Positions 33,326 to 47,697 of a stretch of 64,000 nt of DNA are shown one piece after another. The position numbers were made by a program, and so were the translations under genes. The notes under the pieces are model-generated. The model had not been told where the DNA came from and searched no databases. It was given only the letters and a program-made list of their open reading frames with translations. The stretch comes from Stenopsyche tienmushanensis (Eukaryota; Arthropoda; Insecta; Trichoptera; Stenopsychidae), in NCBI GenBank assembly GCA_008973525.1, contig WACJ01000549.1:1302001-1366000 (forward strand), written 5' to 3'. How positions within the stretch are numbered: position 1 is the stretch's first letter; every line of letters begins with the position of its first letter.

Positions 33326-36300
33326 TTTGTTCCCAACGATGAGTCACACCTTAATGCTAAGATTTTATAATGTCAAAAAATTGTTAATATACACTAGATA
33401 TTATATTTCATAATTTACAAGGTTATAGACATTATTAAGGATTAAAAAAATATATCGATTATATCCAGGCATGTTATAATAAATGAAGGTTTTCGTTATA
33501 ATAAAAAAATAATAAAAATTAATGTATTTAAGGCTAAAATATTTTTCAATGAAATCATAAGTATTTTCTTATGTTATGAGGCATTTTGCCTATACTTACA
33601 TGCGAATCCATATACTTCCTATAATCAAATTTATTTCCCGGCTCTAGCACCACTATTATATCTATGATTATAAATCACAAAAAAAACATACATTTGTTTG
33701 ATTTATAATTAGTTATGAAAAATATTTGCATTTATAAATTTAAATTGGATGAAATTATTCATCATGTATTGGAATTTCAAATTTAATTTTAAACATTGTA
33801 TTGAACGTCTTAATAATCCTGACAAACTCAAGCCAGTCGATAATGATATACGGAGTGCAATATGATTTTTTTAAAGAAGTCCTTATCTTTTTTAAATATT
33901 TGGAATTGATCATATCTGCTTAGATATATGTCAAAGCTATCCTCAATTTGATGCAGCCTTTTACTTTTACCCGAATCCGATGTACCCTACCCTAGGTTAA
34001 TACAATTTAACCCCTAAATGAATAAATTATAAATGTGACCATACCTCTCCTTTATTTAAATGTGTACACTCGTAACCTAAAATTATCTATTACTTTGATT
34101 TTAAAATCATGACATCGAATAAATTCAATGATAATACCCGTAACGTACGAAATTTGTATGAAAATCATGTGATTGAAGCTCAGTGTTCAAATGTCAAAAT
34201 ATGATTTAACGAAATGCATTTTTAGCGTCTTTGTATAAATTCAAAATTGGTGTTATGCAAATAGCAGTTAAAATGAAATCCAGGCGAAAGCAAGAAAATG
34301 TAAGGTGTGAACATCCGGGAAGATAATGGATCGGATTTCATTCCCTGGGCGTTGAAGGAAAGAGACAGAGTGATGCCAAGTTAATTAGCTTCAAGAACAG
34401 ACGTTCCAAGCCAAAGTAGGAGCTGCCCTTGGGCCAAACAACGCCAATGCAACTCCACAAGATTATGTTCCACCTGTATATCAAAGGATTGGAGTGCCTC
34501 AGACAGTAGATGTTTTGTCGTATGGAAACTCTGACAATTTATCAATTTATCCAATGTTGAGATGAGAGCACAACCAAGAAGCAGATTGTGATGCAATTCA
34601 GCATAAATTAAGTTTTACACGAGTAAATAAAGGCAATTTTCAGCGAATCAAACATTTATATTTAATTAGCACATTAAACATTTGCTTACCCTAATTTTAC
34701 ATACAAACATTATATTATTGTGCATCTATAATAGAATACAACAACGAAAAACGTTACACTAAATACAGCAATTCTATGGATATTGTCAATATTGTTATAC
34801 AAATTTAAAAAATTAAAATCCTCAGAACGCCGTTTTATAATATTTTTATGATTTTTTTGTGGCATCTTCGGAATAATAAGCAGAATATAGATTTTAGCAA
34901 ATCATGACAAATAATTACGTTTAAATACTAAAGTACTTATTAAATTTTAAACACTCAAGGAATCAAATCAATATCGATATATAATACAGTGCGCTATCGA
35001 TCAAAAACAATTTTCATAAAATCAATGTCAAATCCAATGTTGGATTTATATTTAATGGTATTCGATAAGCATTGACTTAATTCATCAATATATTATACCG
35101 GGTTTATACTGTCTTTCCGTCTATATTGAATACGTTTCCAATAATTTTTCGATATTATTAAAGGTCATCCGATATTATATCGTAGATATTGGATGTAGAT
35201 TGTCTGTGTTGCTGTTGTGCCAATAAATTAGGGCGGAAGAGGCAACAAAGCCCATTCGTTATAACTCCTCAGTTCCGGCGAGTCTCCGTTGGAACAATTA
35301 CTTCTCTAGGAATTAACGAACTTACATCTTGTATCTTCTAACTCAGCAGCCCCAACTTCTTATCTACTCCGGGGCCCTTGTCCGGGAAGATGCTGGAATG
35401 CATTCATTTACTTCTGCATCCGTTGGGTGCTTAATTGGGAACTGACGCGTGGCACGAGATAAAGTTTTATTGCATTTGCTTTCGAGTTAAGCATTTCATT
35501 TAGACGTCTATCAAAAGTTACGTAAAACAATGGTATCATAAATGTGTTTTGTGCATTTGCATACTAAATTTCATCCCCTGAGCGAATAAATTCTAAGACG
35601 TTTTGTTTAAAGCATTAAGACGTTTTATTGGGTACATAAATCCACATATTGCATTTTGTATGATGGATATAATAAAACAACATCAGCATTAGATAATGCA
35701 CATATCAAAATGTCATTCGATATTATTTGTCAACGTTCGACGTATTTGTATTTTTGGTCTTTTATTTAAGTCGAGGCAAGGTCTATTTAACTACTTTCTT
35801 TGAGAGTATAATAGCAGTTCAGCGACGACAAATGATTGACATCTTCTATTTGTAACTTTCAAGCATCGCTATAACAGATTGACATTGTTGGCGTGATTTA
35901 CTGTTTCATCAACGAATTTATTAGCTCTTAAGTAACTGTCATCTTCCTTATCGCCGAAGAGCAGACTAATGAGTCAAATTGCGGATTGGGGGATCAATTT
36001 TGTGACGAACAAAGGCGAGACGACATTACAAGCACTTCCGTGATTCGCAGTCACACTTTACAACTTCGTCACTACGATAGTGGATGTTTCGCGTGTTATT
36101 TTTCGAAGTACACAATTTAAGTTTTAGTGGCCCGGTTTTGAATACTGGTAACTTTGTTGCAAATTTCAAACTAGTTTCTCGTTTGTAACGAGCTCGAGCG
36201 TAAACTTTAAACATTACTCTAACTTTATATTGCTATAAATTTTCGATATCTCAGACTGCTATCATGGGCAATGTTGTTGAAACCATCTTCATTTATATTA

Positions 36301-36578
36301 TTATTTAACCCTATTAAATTATATTTAACGACTATCGATTAATAGAGCTAATAGAGAACTACGTTTACAATGCGAACCAAATTCCCTACTAAAATATTGT
36401 ACGAGTCACGTTCATACAGACATATACCCTTAATATTTCATACGCAAATAAAATTGTAATAACTATTATATTACGCCAATTTTTAAGTCTGAGTAGATCA
36501 ATAATTGAAGAACAGTATTGTTAATTAATTAAGATTCTATTAAAATAAAAGTTGTTGAATAACTAAAAAAAAAATCTT
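33326..36578. other. Intergenic, AT-rich; no gene seen
   Basis: Contains a GC-richer island at about 35220-35470 and another at 35940-36200, both without recognised coding content. The minus-strand frames at 34381-34596 and 36026-36214 match no known family signature. Confidence 0.45.
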
Positions 36579-36654
36579 AAAAGTGGGCCAAAAATCCACC
36601 CAAAGATCATGAAGTGATCTTTAAAAACCCACCCTCTAATTTTGGCCAACTTTC
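36579..36654. repeat. Palindromic repeat, copy 1
   Basis: Outer arms AAAGTGGGCCAAAA and TTTTGGCCAACTTT pair with one mismatch. Inside, AAAGATCA and TGATCTTT form an 8-bp inner stem around TGAAG. The unit would fold into one interrupted hairpin, as in small foldback elements. Confidence 0.65.
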
Positions 36655-36737
36655 AAGACGAAAGCAATTAAGGATTTGTTAAAAATGCCTCAAATTTTTA
36701 AACATAAAATCATATAAAAGCAAAACAATAAAAAAAT

Positions 36738-36812
36738 GAAAGTAGGCCAAAAATCCACCCACAAAGACCGTGAAGCGATCTTTAGCCCACCCTCTTATTT
36801 TGGCCGACTTTC
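36738..36812. repeat. Palindromic repeat, copy 2
   Basis: This has the same layout as the copy about 80 bp upstream: arms GAAAGTAGGCCAAAA and TTTTGGCCGACTTTC with one mismatch, the shared block AAAATCCACCCA, and an inner diverged AAAGACCGTGAAGCGATCTTT. A partial third relative (AAAAGTCCACCCTCCAATTT) lies near 36946. Confidence 0.65.
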
Positions 36813-39800
36813 ATTAAACATAAAAAAAAAACTAGAACCATACATACATATACTTATTTTGAAAAGCCGAAATATGATAAAAATATGGCCATGGTTTGTT
36901 ACAAATATCTCAAAATAAAAAAAAAACTTATATCAAAGCTAACTTTAAAAGTCCACCCTCCAATTTCAATCGACTCAAAAAGAACACAAATAATAAAAAC
37001 CCAACCAAAGAAAACAATGAAGAAAAAACCACTATTTGTAACAAATAAAAAAAGATCCGCTTAGCCGATAAAAGGTGAAAGAAATGTCGCTGTTGGTGAG
37101 TTTTTCGTTACGGCATAAATAACATCCGATAAGTACCCCACCTACAACCCTTATCCGAATAAAATAACGCCGAATTGTTACCAGCTAAAATTATTATGTT
37201 CCATCTGATAAAACCTCAAAGATTGCCGAGGTTTATGATAGGAATAATGTAATTTTGGTTTGGGAACGACATTTTCGTAATGAGAGAATTTATTTGGAAA
37301 CCCACAAAAAACTTAATGAATTAAAGAAAAGCTTTTTATATTTAACTTTAATTAGTTATAAATATATACATTGACTATAAGCATATAAATTTAAGACACA
37401 TTTATAAAAAGGATAAATCTTATGTGATTAATATGAGTATTTTACCAGAAATATTTTAATTACAATGGAGAATTTAAGGATATATTAATTTTATTTTTAT
37501 ATCGCAAATAGACACTCTCGCTTTATGAAATATCAAACTTGATATACATTCAGCTCAAACTTGCAGCACACAAAGCATTGTACAAATCTTGGATATTTTA
37601 CGTAATCTTCATATCGTAGCTTCGTCGTCGTAGCAAAAATATACGTGGATAGATTGAAAAAAAATAAAAACGTAGGTAAATCAAATAAACGATATCCTTT
37701 GTAAGCGCAATGTCATGTGCACCATAAATTTAAGCTGGACGAGTATCAAATCTGAATGTTTGACAGCATCTGCTCGGATATAAAAGAATCTGATCTCCGA
37801 CCGGGGTGTTTTTAATAGGCAATACTTTATGAGATTAAATCGAAATAGTTTAAATTTAAGTTGATATTAATTGATAAATATAGAATAGATAAAAGTAAAT
37901 AAATTGATGAAAAATTTCTTTAAAAGCTGCATTGAAATGTGATATTTTATACGCGAAGAGAATATTTTCACAATCTATTATGGAGAATAACAAAGGTGAC
38001 ATTTATCAAATCTTTATACTTTTGACACTGTCTAGACGCCTGATCCCATATAAACCGAATAGAATGGGCAAACATTAGAACTTTTCAAAAACCTAATTTT
38101 CATCTTCGTGGAAATCGTTATCGCCCCTTCAAACTCTTGACACACTCAACTTTCAAACATTTATTGCCATAATTCCACCGAGAAATAGTTTTAAATACGC
38201 TTAAAAACTCACTGTGTTTGTTGTATAAGTCTCGAGAATTTAAATATAAATTCTATTAAAAAACTAAATCAATTCAAAATTATGGACCAATATTTCTATG
38301 ATTTTGACCGATGTTTAAGACAAATTTGTATAAGCATAGTATGTATGATGCATTTTAGAAAATACTTATTTAACCTTTTAAAAAATATTGTTTATGGGGT
38401 GAAACGTGTATCGCCCCTCGAGTAGTCAGAAATAAATTTTCATCACGCAAATTTGGTCGCCCCTAAATTTTGATATATTATGATAAGAATGAAAATCACG
38501 CTTATCCCGAAAAACCCTCATACGTCGTATGCGTAAAAATATGATAAATTGCAAAAAACCACAGATCCCCAAGGATCAATTACAGCTTTGATTACTTCGC
38601 AGGGGCCGGGAGAATATCTATCAAAGTCAAATTATTCCTTTTGGCCTTCGAAAATATTGAAAGATGAAAAATTATGATAAATATCGAACCACTAATGTGA
38701 TATTTTTGTTTGTACTTGGATGTGAAATATTCTATTTTCAGAATTAATTATCCACGCAAAAATTCATCTCCACCAATACAATTATACATTGATAGATTGG
38801 ATGATTGTCAATATTTTTGATTCGAATCGGTTTCATTGGCTTTGAACTCGCATCATAAAAAAGTAATAAAACCATAATGAAAACGCGAAGATGTTTCCAC
38901 GAGGATTGCGAATATATTAAGAATTTTTCCCGGGAATATTGTCTAGTAAATCCAATTTCCCCAGATATGGAAATATTATTGGCTGCCATATAATTTTATG
39001 AATAAGATATATTGACGTACGTTCTAATCCAATATACATTATTTCAGGCTCAGCGTTCACGGCCTATTTATTCAAAGGCCCATTTCCCGGCGGGATTCGT
39101 TTTATAATACAATGAGGTCTTCTTTTCTGATTAATATCATTCTTGAGCGCAATTTTACAGTAAAGGAACGGTCCCGGTCCCTGAGGAAATCTTTACTGAG
39201 ACAAATGCGAAAGCGGTGTTGTCAGCCATCTCGGGAAAATACTCCAATTCCACTACATATAAATTTTACCATATTTTCAACCAGTCCGGGAGTGTATTAC
39301 TTCAAGCTTTTTTTTTAAGTATGAACTAGCTGTGAATAAAAAGTCTTGAGCTGGGAACTTTCAAGAAGTATTTTTATTTTGGCCCATTTACTACCGGCCG
39401 TTAAACCGGGCTGCATTTCAAAAGCAACGACATCACTTTGATGGATTGTATAAAGGAATTCATCCTGACATTGTAAAAAAATACGAGATGGAACGATGCT
39501 ACATTAGAATATCCAGTTCTATTGTTATGTCCTTCATTACCCTCAATAAAACACCCCTAATTATAACAATATTCCGTTTTTTAATTTTATTATACGATTA
39601 GTTTTCTGAAATATCTAATAAGATCGCAAAGCTTAGTTATCATGATCCTGGATCACGGGTCGACAAAAAATATAAAAATCTTAGTATTAAGTTGGTATTA
39701 AGATTTTTCATTTTAAAAAAATCCACATTAAAAAGGACTGCCAAATATTTCCAATCGAAATAGTTTAATGTGGTTTATGTTTCAAACAATACAAATTTTC

Positions 39801-42800
39801 AGCAATTTTTACGATAGGATACGTTTCACACATAAGAGCGCTGTTTTTCTCTGTATCGAACAATCATATTGCTACGTGGTAGGAGCAAATCTTTAATAGA
39901 AACTGTGATCTTCAATATAAACTGACAATGGTTAAGTTTTCGTTAACGAATAAAGTTAACCCGCTGATACAAGTGATTTATTTTTAATTTTTTCACGTAA
40001 AGAACGATATAAACCCGTAGATCGAATTAAAAACAAGACGCCGGTCATAGTTTGCCGATCGCTTTCTTAAATTGACGTTATAAATTGTCACATATAACAT
40101 GATTTGTAATCAATAGCAATAATTAAGGTTACATTTATATATAACATATATATAGAGCTTGGGAAGACTAGTAAAAAGTGATTTTTAAATGTGTGGTAGA
40201 TGTAATCAATTACCTGTTTAACATTAGAGAAATTCTTAAAATTACCTTAAACTCTAAGCAACATTAAATTAATTCAAATACTTGACACACACAATGTTGC
40301 AGATTAGTAGATATTTAACTATTTATAAAACATCAATTTTTTGTTCAAGTTGACTTAGTTAACAAATATCAAGTTGCGATTATGACATTTCATACAAGCG
40401 CAATGGATAAGTTAATCATATTGGTTATTTCTTGGCTTTTTACGTATTGAAGCGTTCGAGCTAATGTTTGAAAGCCAATATTTGAAATTTCGATTTCATC
40501 ACAACAAAGTGGTGGCGACCGCAAGTCATCAATCCCGCAAGGACTCTGTCCGGCGAAGAGTAAAAACGGGGTGAGAGAGCGGGTCAATGCTATCTCGGGG
40601 GTGACATTCGGCAGATGCCGTTGTCTTAAATTAGATTAATGAGAGGGTTGTCATGTTTAATAAGACAGTGAGTGCGCCCAGAATATTGTCAAAGGGCCGC
40701 ATTAATCTCGGCGCTCTTCGGCGAAGAGATACAAGTGTTTGTTTGACGGCGTTCTACTATTCTGCTGGAGCTGCGGTAGAAGGAGTTTGAACAAAGCGAC
40801 CGCAAATTTAACACGCGCGTTTCTTGTCAGGAAAATCATATTTCAGTTGACTGTTTTTCCTTTTGTTCGGGATAAGGGAGAAATATTATTTTGCGCGCGG
40901 GGGTGGTTTGTTGCACGCTCGCAGCCCTAACTGCCGAATAAGAGACGCAAAGCACGAAAGACTACGTGTGTATGAACAATTCTTCCGTACACGCCTAAAT
41001 TTGGGCGAAGGCTGTTCGCACCGTAAGAACAGAATAGTTGTATTTCAACAAAAATAAAAATACATGTACATAATGCCTTTTTAAGATTCAATTTGCTATG
41101 ATTGTTGCTTCAATGGAAGCTTTGGCGACAATGGCATTCAATTCGATTGTAGAGCAATTGTCAACGAAAAACATTTTATAAAAGACTTGCGGTCGCATAA
41201 TTGTTAGATATAAATTGAAGATGAAATATAGATAGATAAAGATACTAAGGCTATTAGGAATTAGCCCTTTATTTTTCAACACAGGTTAAATAATTAAATA
41301 CTTGAAAGCTAAAATATTACAGTTCAAAACTGTATGCTGCTTTTTGATTATCAAATTACTTAAACCATATGCAAGATATACGATTATATGTTATCCGTCC
41401 AAAGATATAATAACGATATCCTTAGGTCAAAACGATTTTTAAAAAATGTGTTAAAGTGAATTGGATAAACATTTATGCCGCACGAACTATCCTAAAACAA
41501 CAATTATGAGACAATTACATCGTCCATTTTTAGCAATAATTCCTAATCGCAGATAAATATTTGTGGTAAATTTTGTGTTTAAATTTTTGTGAACGAAATT
41601 GGTTCAGAAGTTTAATTAACCAGAAATTATTCACCATACAATGAATGCCTAAATTCTGCAAAAATTATAAATGACGAAATTTAGGGGTTAAACTGAGATT
41701 TTTTGTCACTTTATAACTAATTAATCCGTATTTTTATTCTAAATCGTGAATATCTAAGAATTATCAATAAGAAATGGTTTATTAAAAAATAAATGTGTAA
41801 ACGTTGTCCTTCAAAATATTGGTTCAATTCCTAATATTTTTAATATTGACAGAAAAACCACTTTATAGAAATTCGATGAAATGTGTGCATCGTGACAATA
41901 TGTTACTATAACACTGTAATGCAAATTGCTGATATTCAAAGAGTTACACAAGAACGTCAGTCCATTGCAGTTGTAATCATCAATACTCATCATCCAACTT
42001 CATATAAATAATAATTTATACTTATAAAAATATAAAGGATCATATCATATATTATCGAAAACCGATTATATTAGAGGAGGCCGAAAAACACATGTATCCA
42101 CTTATACAACAGTAAAAAGCATAAAAACATTCAAAAGTGAAAGTGCTATTCGATTTTCTCTCCGGTTGTAATTTTATTATTTTTATTTTCGGGGGTGAAA
42201 ACGGATATGTCCAGAAGGTAAAACTAAAGCGCGCAAGGAATACAAAAAAATTCTGAATAGGCAAAAAAAATATTTTCCTTCCGTATCTCTTCATATAAAT
42301 ATACTTATCCCCCGGAGGTTTTCTTTGGAGGGGCATAAAAAACTATGACTGAAACTTTCATGAAAAAAAATTCGGATAAAACTAAGAATTTTATCAAGCG
42401 CACGAATACTCGCCATTTCGTATCGTAAACATGAAAAATACACAAATATACATTATAAAGCTCATTCTTTACGTGCAGAGTTTATCAAAGAAAAGTTTTC
42501 AAAGGCTGTGCAAGCACAAGACGTTATGTCATACAAAAATTATTTACATTTCAATACGCTCAAATAAACATTTTGATATCTGAATACCATATATTTCCAT
42601 ACAATAAATACAGGATAAACCTAACAATATAAATAACGTGTATTAAAACTTATTGCTATTAAAAATGTGTTACACTCCAATTAATATACGTTGATGAATG
42701 CTACACACATAAGCCACCGTAGATGTATCGTTACTACATTATTATCATGTTTTTCTCAATCCTCATACTTATTTATATATTATAAAATACAAAGCTTCGT

Positions 42801-44500
42801 GTACTATTTCAGTACTTAAACGCTAAAATGCTACATAATAATATCGGTACTGATGCACATTTTGAATATACACTTAAATATTTTTAATAAAGAACGTATT
42901 TATAATATGATACAGGTCTAATTTCTTGTGAACATGTTACTCATTTTAATTTGGCAAGCCTCCTAAATTTAACTACAATAATGACTCATTATTTGCTCTT
43001 TGCCGTGCCAGAAGCACATATGTACACACTTAATTCTTACGTCGAAACGAGAGTATATTTAAATAAATTCAAAATGTAAAATCACCAAATTGCGTGGTTC
43101 AAATCGAAACCTTATTATGACTGCAAAATATTATGAAGCAATGTTTACCCAATGAGATATAAATAGGGGATAATCAACATTAGGTTTTAAATTTAATATG
43201 TTTTCTTTTGAGAACAACAAAAACGCAAAAGACCTCAAATTAGACGTCTCAGTATCTGCGACTATTTGGAATAACAAGATTGTGTTTGTACCATTAAGCA
43301 AGGTCGATTTCCAAACTGAGCAGGCATTTAACGGGGGCAGCCTATTTGCATGAAATTAAAAAAAAAGTAGCGAGCAAACAGAGGGAATGGGGGAAGGTTT
43401 TGTTGATTCCCAACTTTGTGTAGATCCAGAACAAAATGAAAAACTTCCCACGTGAAAACACGGCGAGCGTTTATGTACGGTTTGATTAATTGAATAACCC
43501 GAGCAGGTGGGCAGGTAACCCAAGCGTCATATTCAAACAAACCCTCGTCTTTTACGCCTGACTTCATCATCGGGGAAAACTTTTGCCGGCTGGAGAGCCA
43601 AGAATCAAAAGGAAGATTTATTATTTTTTGTCGCTTTTTGCCCCCGCAGAGAAAAAATATTGAGTATTCGCTATTGTTGTCCAAAATTGCGTCGGCGGGC
43701 GTCGGGATGCTCGAAGAAAACACACAAACAAGACCCGGACGAATGGATACAGTCCGTGGTTCGAGGGGTTCTTTCATAAATCATCCCCCGCAAAAATAGA
43801 CGGCAATTGAATTTTTAATGTGATTCCGCAAAGAATCGAAGGGGTTTCAATTATTTAAAAATATATTCTACACCATCGTCGTAATCACTTCATTATTTTT
43901 GCAACCAACCCTATGCCATTTAAAAAAATCGTAATTAAATTTAAGCATGTAAGAAAATAAAGAACATCATCGACTTACATCTCCGAAGCGATAAATAGCA
44001 ATGGTGTAAATAAATTCAATGTACAAAAAGTGATTCCAAAAATTCAGCGAAGTAAATGTTGCTGTCGTTTGGATTGCTTAATGTCATAATTTCGCATCAA
44101 TTGAGAAACAAATTCATTGGACAAAATTCTTGCTCGAAATTTACTACTCGATGACAATTAAAACCATCTATTCTTAAACAAATTATGTATTAACGTATTT
44201 TCATATAGATTTAACATATTTTTCATCATGTTTATTCTATTATCAAATCAGAATATTGATTCTAATAAGCCAACAAAGGAAGCAATCAATCGATAATATA
44301 AGACCAGGGTTGAGTAGTTGAAGATATTATGTTTCAATATAACAACGCCAGACACTGCAAAAAAAGTTGCAATTTGATATCAAAATAACATGGCATAGAT
44401 TTTCGTTAATAAATTCCAGAAATTCTATATATAAAAGTAGAAAACTTTTGATTAATAAAAATACTGACGTTTAACGATCAAAATTACATTACTTGTTGAA
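36813..44500. other. Intergenic, AT-rich; no gene seen
   Basis: GC-richer islands at 40540-41050 and 43310-43800 carry chance open frames, the longest 149 codons on the minus strand at 43328-43777, without domain motifs or codon bias that would support a gene. The motif TCGCCCCT recurs near 38121, 38410 and 38458. A short copy of a dispersed motif (GTGTACTATTTCAGTAC) is at 42799-42815. Confidence 0.45.
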
Positions 44501-44753
44501 TTAACTATTTTGCGTGGAGTAGTTTTGTTATATTTAACGTCAAATATTAAAACGCTGATCATTCAAAATGCTGTTAGAACTTCTGTATCTGCCGAAAATT
44601 TGACGGGTCGAATTTCTGATGGTTCACTCGCGGCCGCTGTCATTTTGGCTCACGAAACTAAACTCCGCATCGCATTAAACGCATATGCCTCGTAAACGTC
44701 GCCTATTATTTCTGAACGACTCCCGCATATCTGTGCTTCTTAGATCATTTATT

Positions 44754-44920
44754 ATAGAAAGCATGAAACCTAGATTATTTGATCTGAGGTCAAAATGATG
44801 GTCGGAAAAGACAATGCCAAGATATCTTCAATTGAAGACTATCTACAGTTACTTCCTTGTCGCATAAGTACAGTTAGGATTTATCGTAAAATGAAATACT
44901 ACATCAGAGCATACGAAAAG
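44754..44920. repeat. Dispersed repeat, copy A
   Basis: Aligns with 47405-47560. Both share AGCATGAAA, ATTATTTGATCTGAGG, ATCTTCA and TTACTTC blocks in the same order, followed by a GAAATACT block. Copy A has about 16 more bases in the middle. It is open in one + frame for part of its length, but no protein family is recognised. Confidence 0.6.
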
Positions 44921-47404
44921 GACATAAGACTCCAGGAAGAACGAACAGTAAATTTATTACCATTTAATCCAATAAATGCAGCTTATGTGTAAGAGTTTAA
45001 GCACTAAGGGCGAACGAGTTGGCGACAATATCTTCCGAGACTTAACGATCATCAACGAATTTTTCTCACAGAACATGATACTATTAAAATTGTATATCGA
45101 TAAGATAAAGAAAAAAAATCATAAACAATTAAAAAAGAGGGATTTATATATACTACCAAGATTTTCCGTACTTCATAAAGAACATTAACATCATTTGTTA
45201 AAATCAAACATCGCACTGATTGCGCAAAACATCTACGATCAGTAGGAGGGTAAACGGGATATCATATTAAGCAATGCATAATTGAAGCAATTGAATAATA
45301 ATTATAATAACCACAACTTGAATGTCTCAAATCTAATATTTATTTATATACATATAAAGTTGAAATCCATATCCGATTAAATCTTAAAATGACCTATCAT
45401 ATAGTGCTTATTTATTGCACAACGTATAATAATACATATTAAAATGTTATAAAAGGATTGAGTTTAAATTTACACCAACCTAATCAATAATTAATTTTCC
45501 GTTCATTAGGCCATATTTGAAATTTTATACAAGTTAAATCTAAAAAAGATACTTATTAATTATAAATTAAGCTTATTTTTTAAGCGGCGGACAAAATTAG
45601 CAAGTCCGCATTGGGGCACGAATCCGGATGATGTACGGTTATAACAGCCATAATTTTTTCCCAAGTGTTGTAGGAGGTAAATTTAGGGCCTTAAAATGAT
45701 ATTATATCGTTTAGATAAAATCAACATACGTCGGATGGCAGTCGGCCCACATTTAACCGTGTTATGATGCTGCATAATCGTGTCCGAGGGCGTAAATTAA
45801 TGTACAAACGGGTGGGCCTAAAAAGGCTATAAATTCGACACGAGCTAAAAATATTTCATAAAGCATTATGAAATTATATTGGATATTTTTAATAGGGAAT
45901 ATTAAAATATTTTAATTCATTATGAAAGGTGTTTGCTGATAATCGTTTTGATGGATCGGGGATGATTTATAGGCGAACGTCCCTCATACTGCGCGCCAAA
46001 ATTGCTCAACGATACATGTGGCTTTTACGGTTACCAATTCATCTTCTGCAGTGCGTAAATTAATTACGCACGTTTAATTAAAGACACTTCCAAGTGTTGC
46101 AAATTGTGTCATTAAATATACGAGATTGAGTTGAGGAAACGAACCGGAGGGTAAAACAGCCTTCTTCATTGCATATTACATTGACAATAAGGTGATGGCG
46201 TGACGTGAAATAATGAAGATTTCAGTCGTTCAGAAGCTCCATCTTTCCGATCTTGATATGAAATTTTAAAAGATGGCTTATCAACTCAAATAAAATTTGC
46301 TAAACGGGCTAAAAAGCTTTTTTGCTGTTATATAACCAGCGAGTTATTATCTAATGATTTCAACGCATGGGTAATAGAATTATTTTCATATCGCTGAATT
46401 CATCATTGCACGTATTTATCATTAATAAATAGTTTGTATGTTTTGAGTGCGGTTGAAACGATAATTTAAAAGCATTTCCAGCGTTCAAACCCAAATAATT
46501 TTTAATGAAGCACCAATTAATAAGCGATATACAGGCGTCACCATTAAATCATATGGAAAACATGTTTTCCAAATGTTCATAGATATTCTCAAAAATTTAA
46601 GCATTGCTTGCCAAAATTATACAGTAAATTCTAGCGTTTAAAGATATTTTATACATTTTACAAACACAATATATATAAAGTATTTGGCTCTAATTTCAAT
46701 CATTTAAATACCAACCCAAAACGTCAATTATTGCTTGAAAAACAAAGACAATTTATAAAAATTACTTAACGTATTCCTATTATAATCAACGCCATACTCA
46801 TAAGTATCGATCCTACAATATTAAACTATTTTGTGCATCTTCATAAACATAATTATCAATTTATATACAATTTGAGTTGAATCATTTATACAGACGAAGA
46901 CCGAAAAAAAAATTGTAATAATCAGTATTTAACAAGTATGTTAGAGTCCAGAAAGAATTATCAAAATAACGACATGAATCAACTGAAGAAACGAATATTT
47001 TTGTATGTATAGACGGCTCCTAAAATAAACGCGTTTATATTGCAATAATATAAGAATTATTGGTTTAATATAATAGTATAAACAACAGTTACACCGGGAA
47101 TATTCTAGCACCCGATCGCAATGTTACAAGAGCCTATAAGCTGAAAACATTTCGACATTTAAAAAGCAAAAAGTTAAAATGAAAAGCAAACGATATTTAG
47201 ATTATTATCGCTTAAAATATTAATAATCCACAAAAAAGCAGGAATTCCACTTTAATTTAAGCACATATACACAAAAGTAAACCTACATAATTGAGTTCAT
47301 ACATTTTGGCGTTTTATACTTAATATTTTTTAAGAATATTTACATTTAATATTAATTTCGTGTACTTTGTCGTTTGACAGTGTTTTTAAATTTTACATTT
47401 ATAC
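44921..47404. other. Intergenic; no gene seen
   Basis: GC-richer island at 45590-46260 without coding content that can be supported; the rest is AT-rich. Confidence 0.45.
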
Positions 47405-47560
47405 TAGATAGCATGAAATCTAAATTATTTGATCTGAGGCCTAAACGATTGTTATCTTCACTGAAGAACATTTGCAATTACTTCTTTACTGCATAAATAC
47501 GGTCACATTGGGATTTATTTTTATTTGAAATACTTCTTCAAGCCACAAATGAATCAACAA
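47405..47560. repeat. Dispersed repeat, copy B
   Basis: Diverged counterpart of the repeat at 44754-44920, same orientation, 2.65 kb away and just upstream of the mariner insertion. It is not open over its length. Confidence 0.6.
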
Positions 47561-47697
47561 TATCTTATTCAACGTTAGTGGCCACTGAATAGTTCTTTCA
47601 TTTTATCGCGTTATTTGAATCATTTTCATAGGAAAGCTGTTTCTGTCAATTTATTAACAGGAAGAAAAGTGTTACAATAATGTTCAATATTAATATA

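Noticed and set aside
43328..43777. 149-codon minus-strand open frame
   Set aside because: It lies in a GC-richer patch where stops are rarer; no domain, signal peptide, splice context or codon pattern supports a gene.
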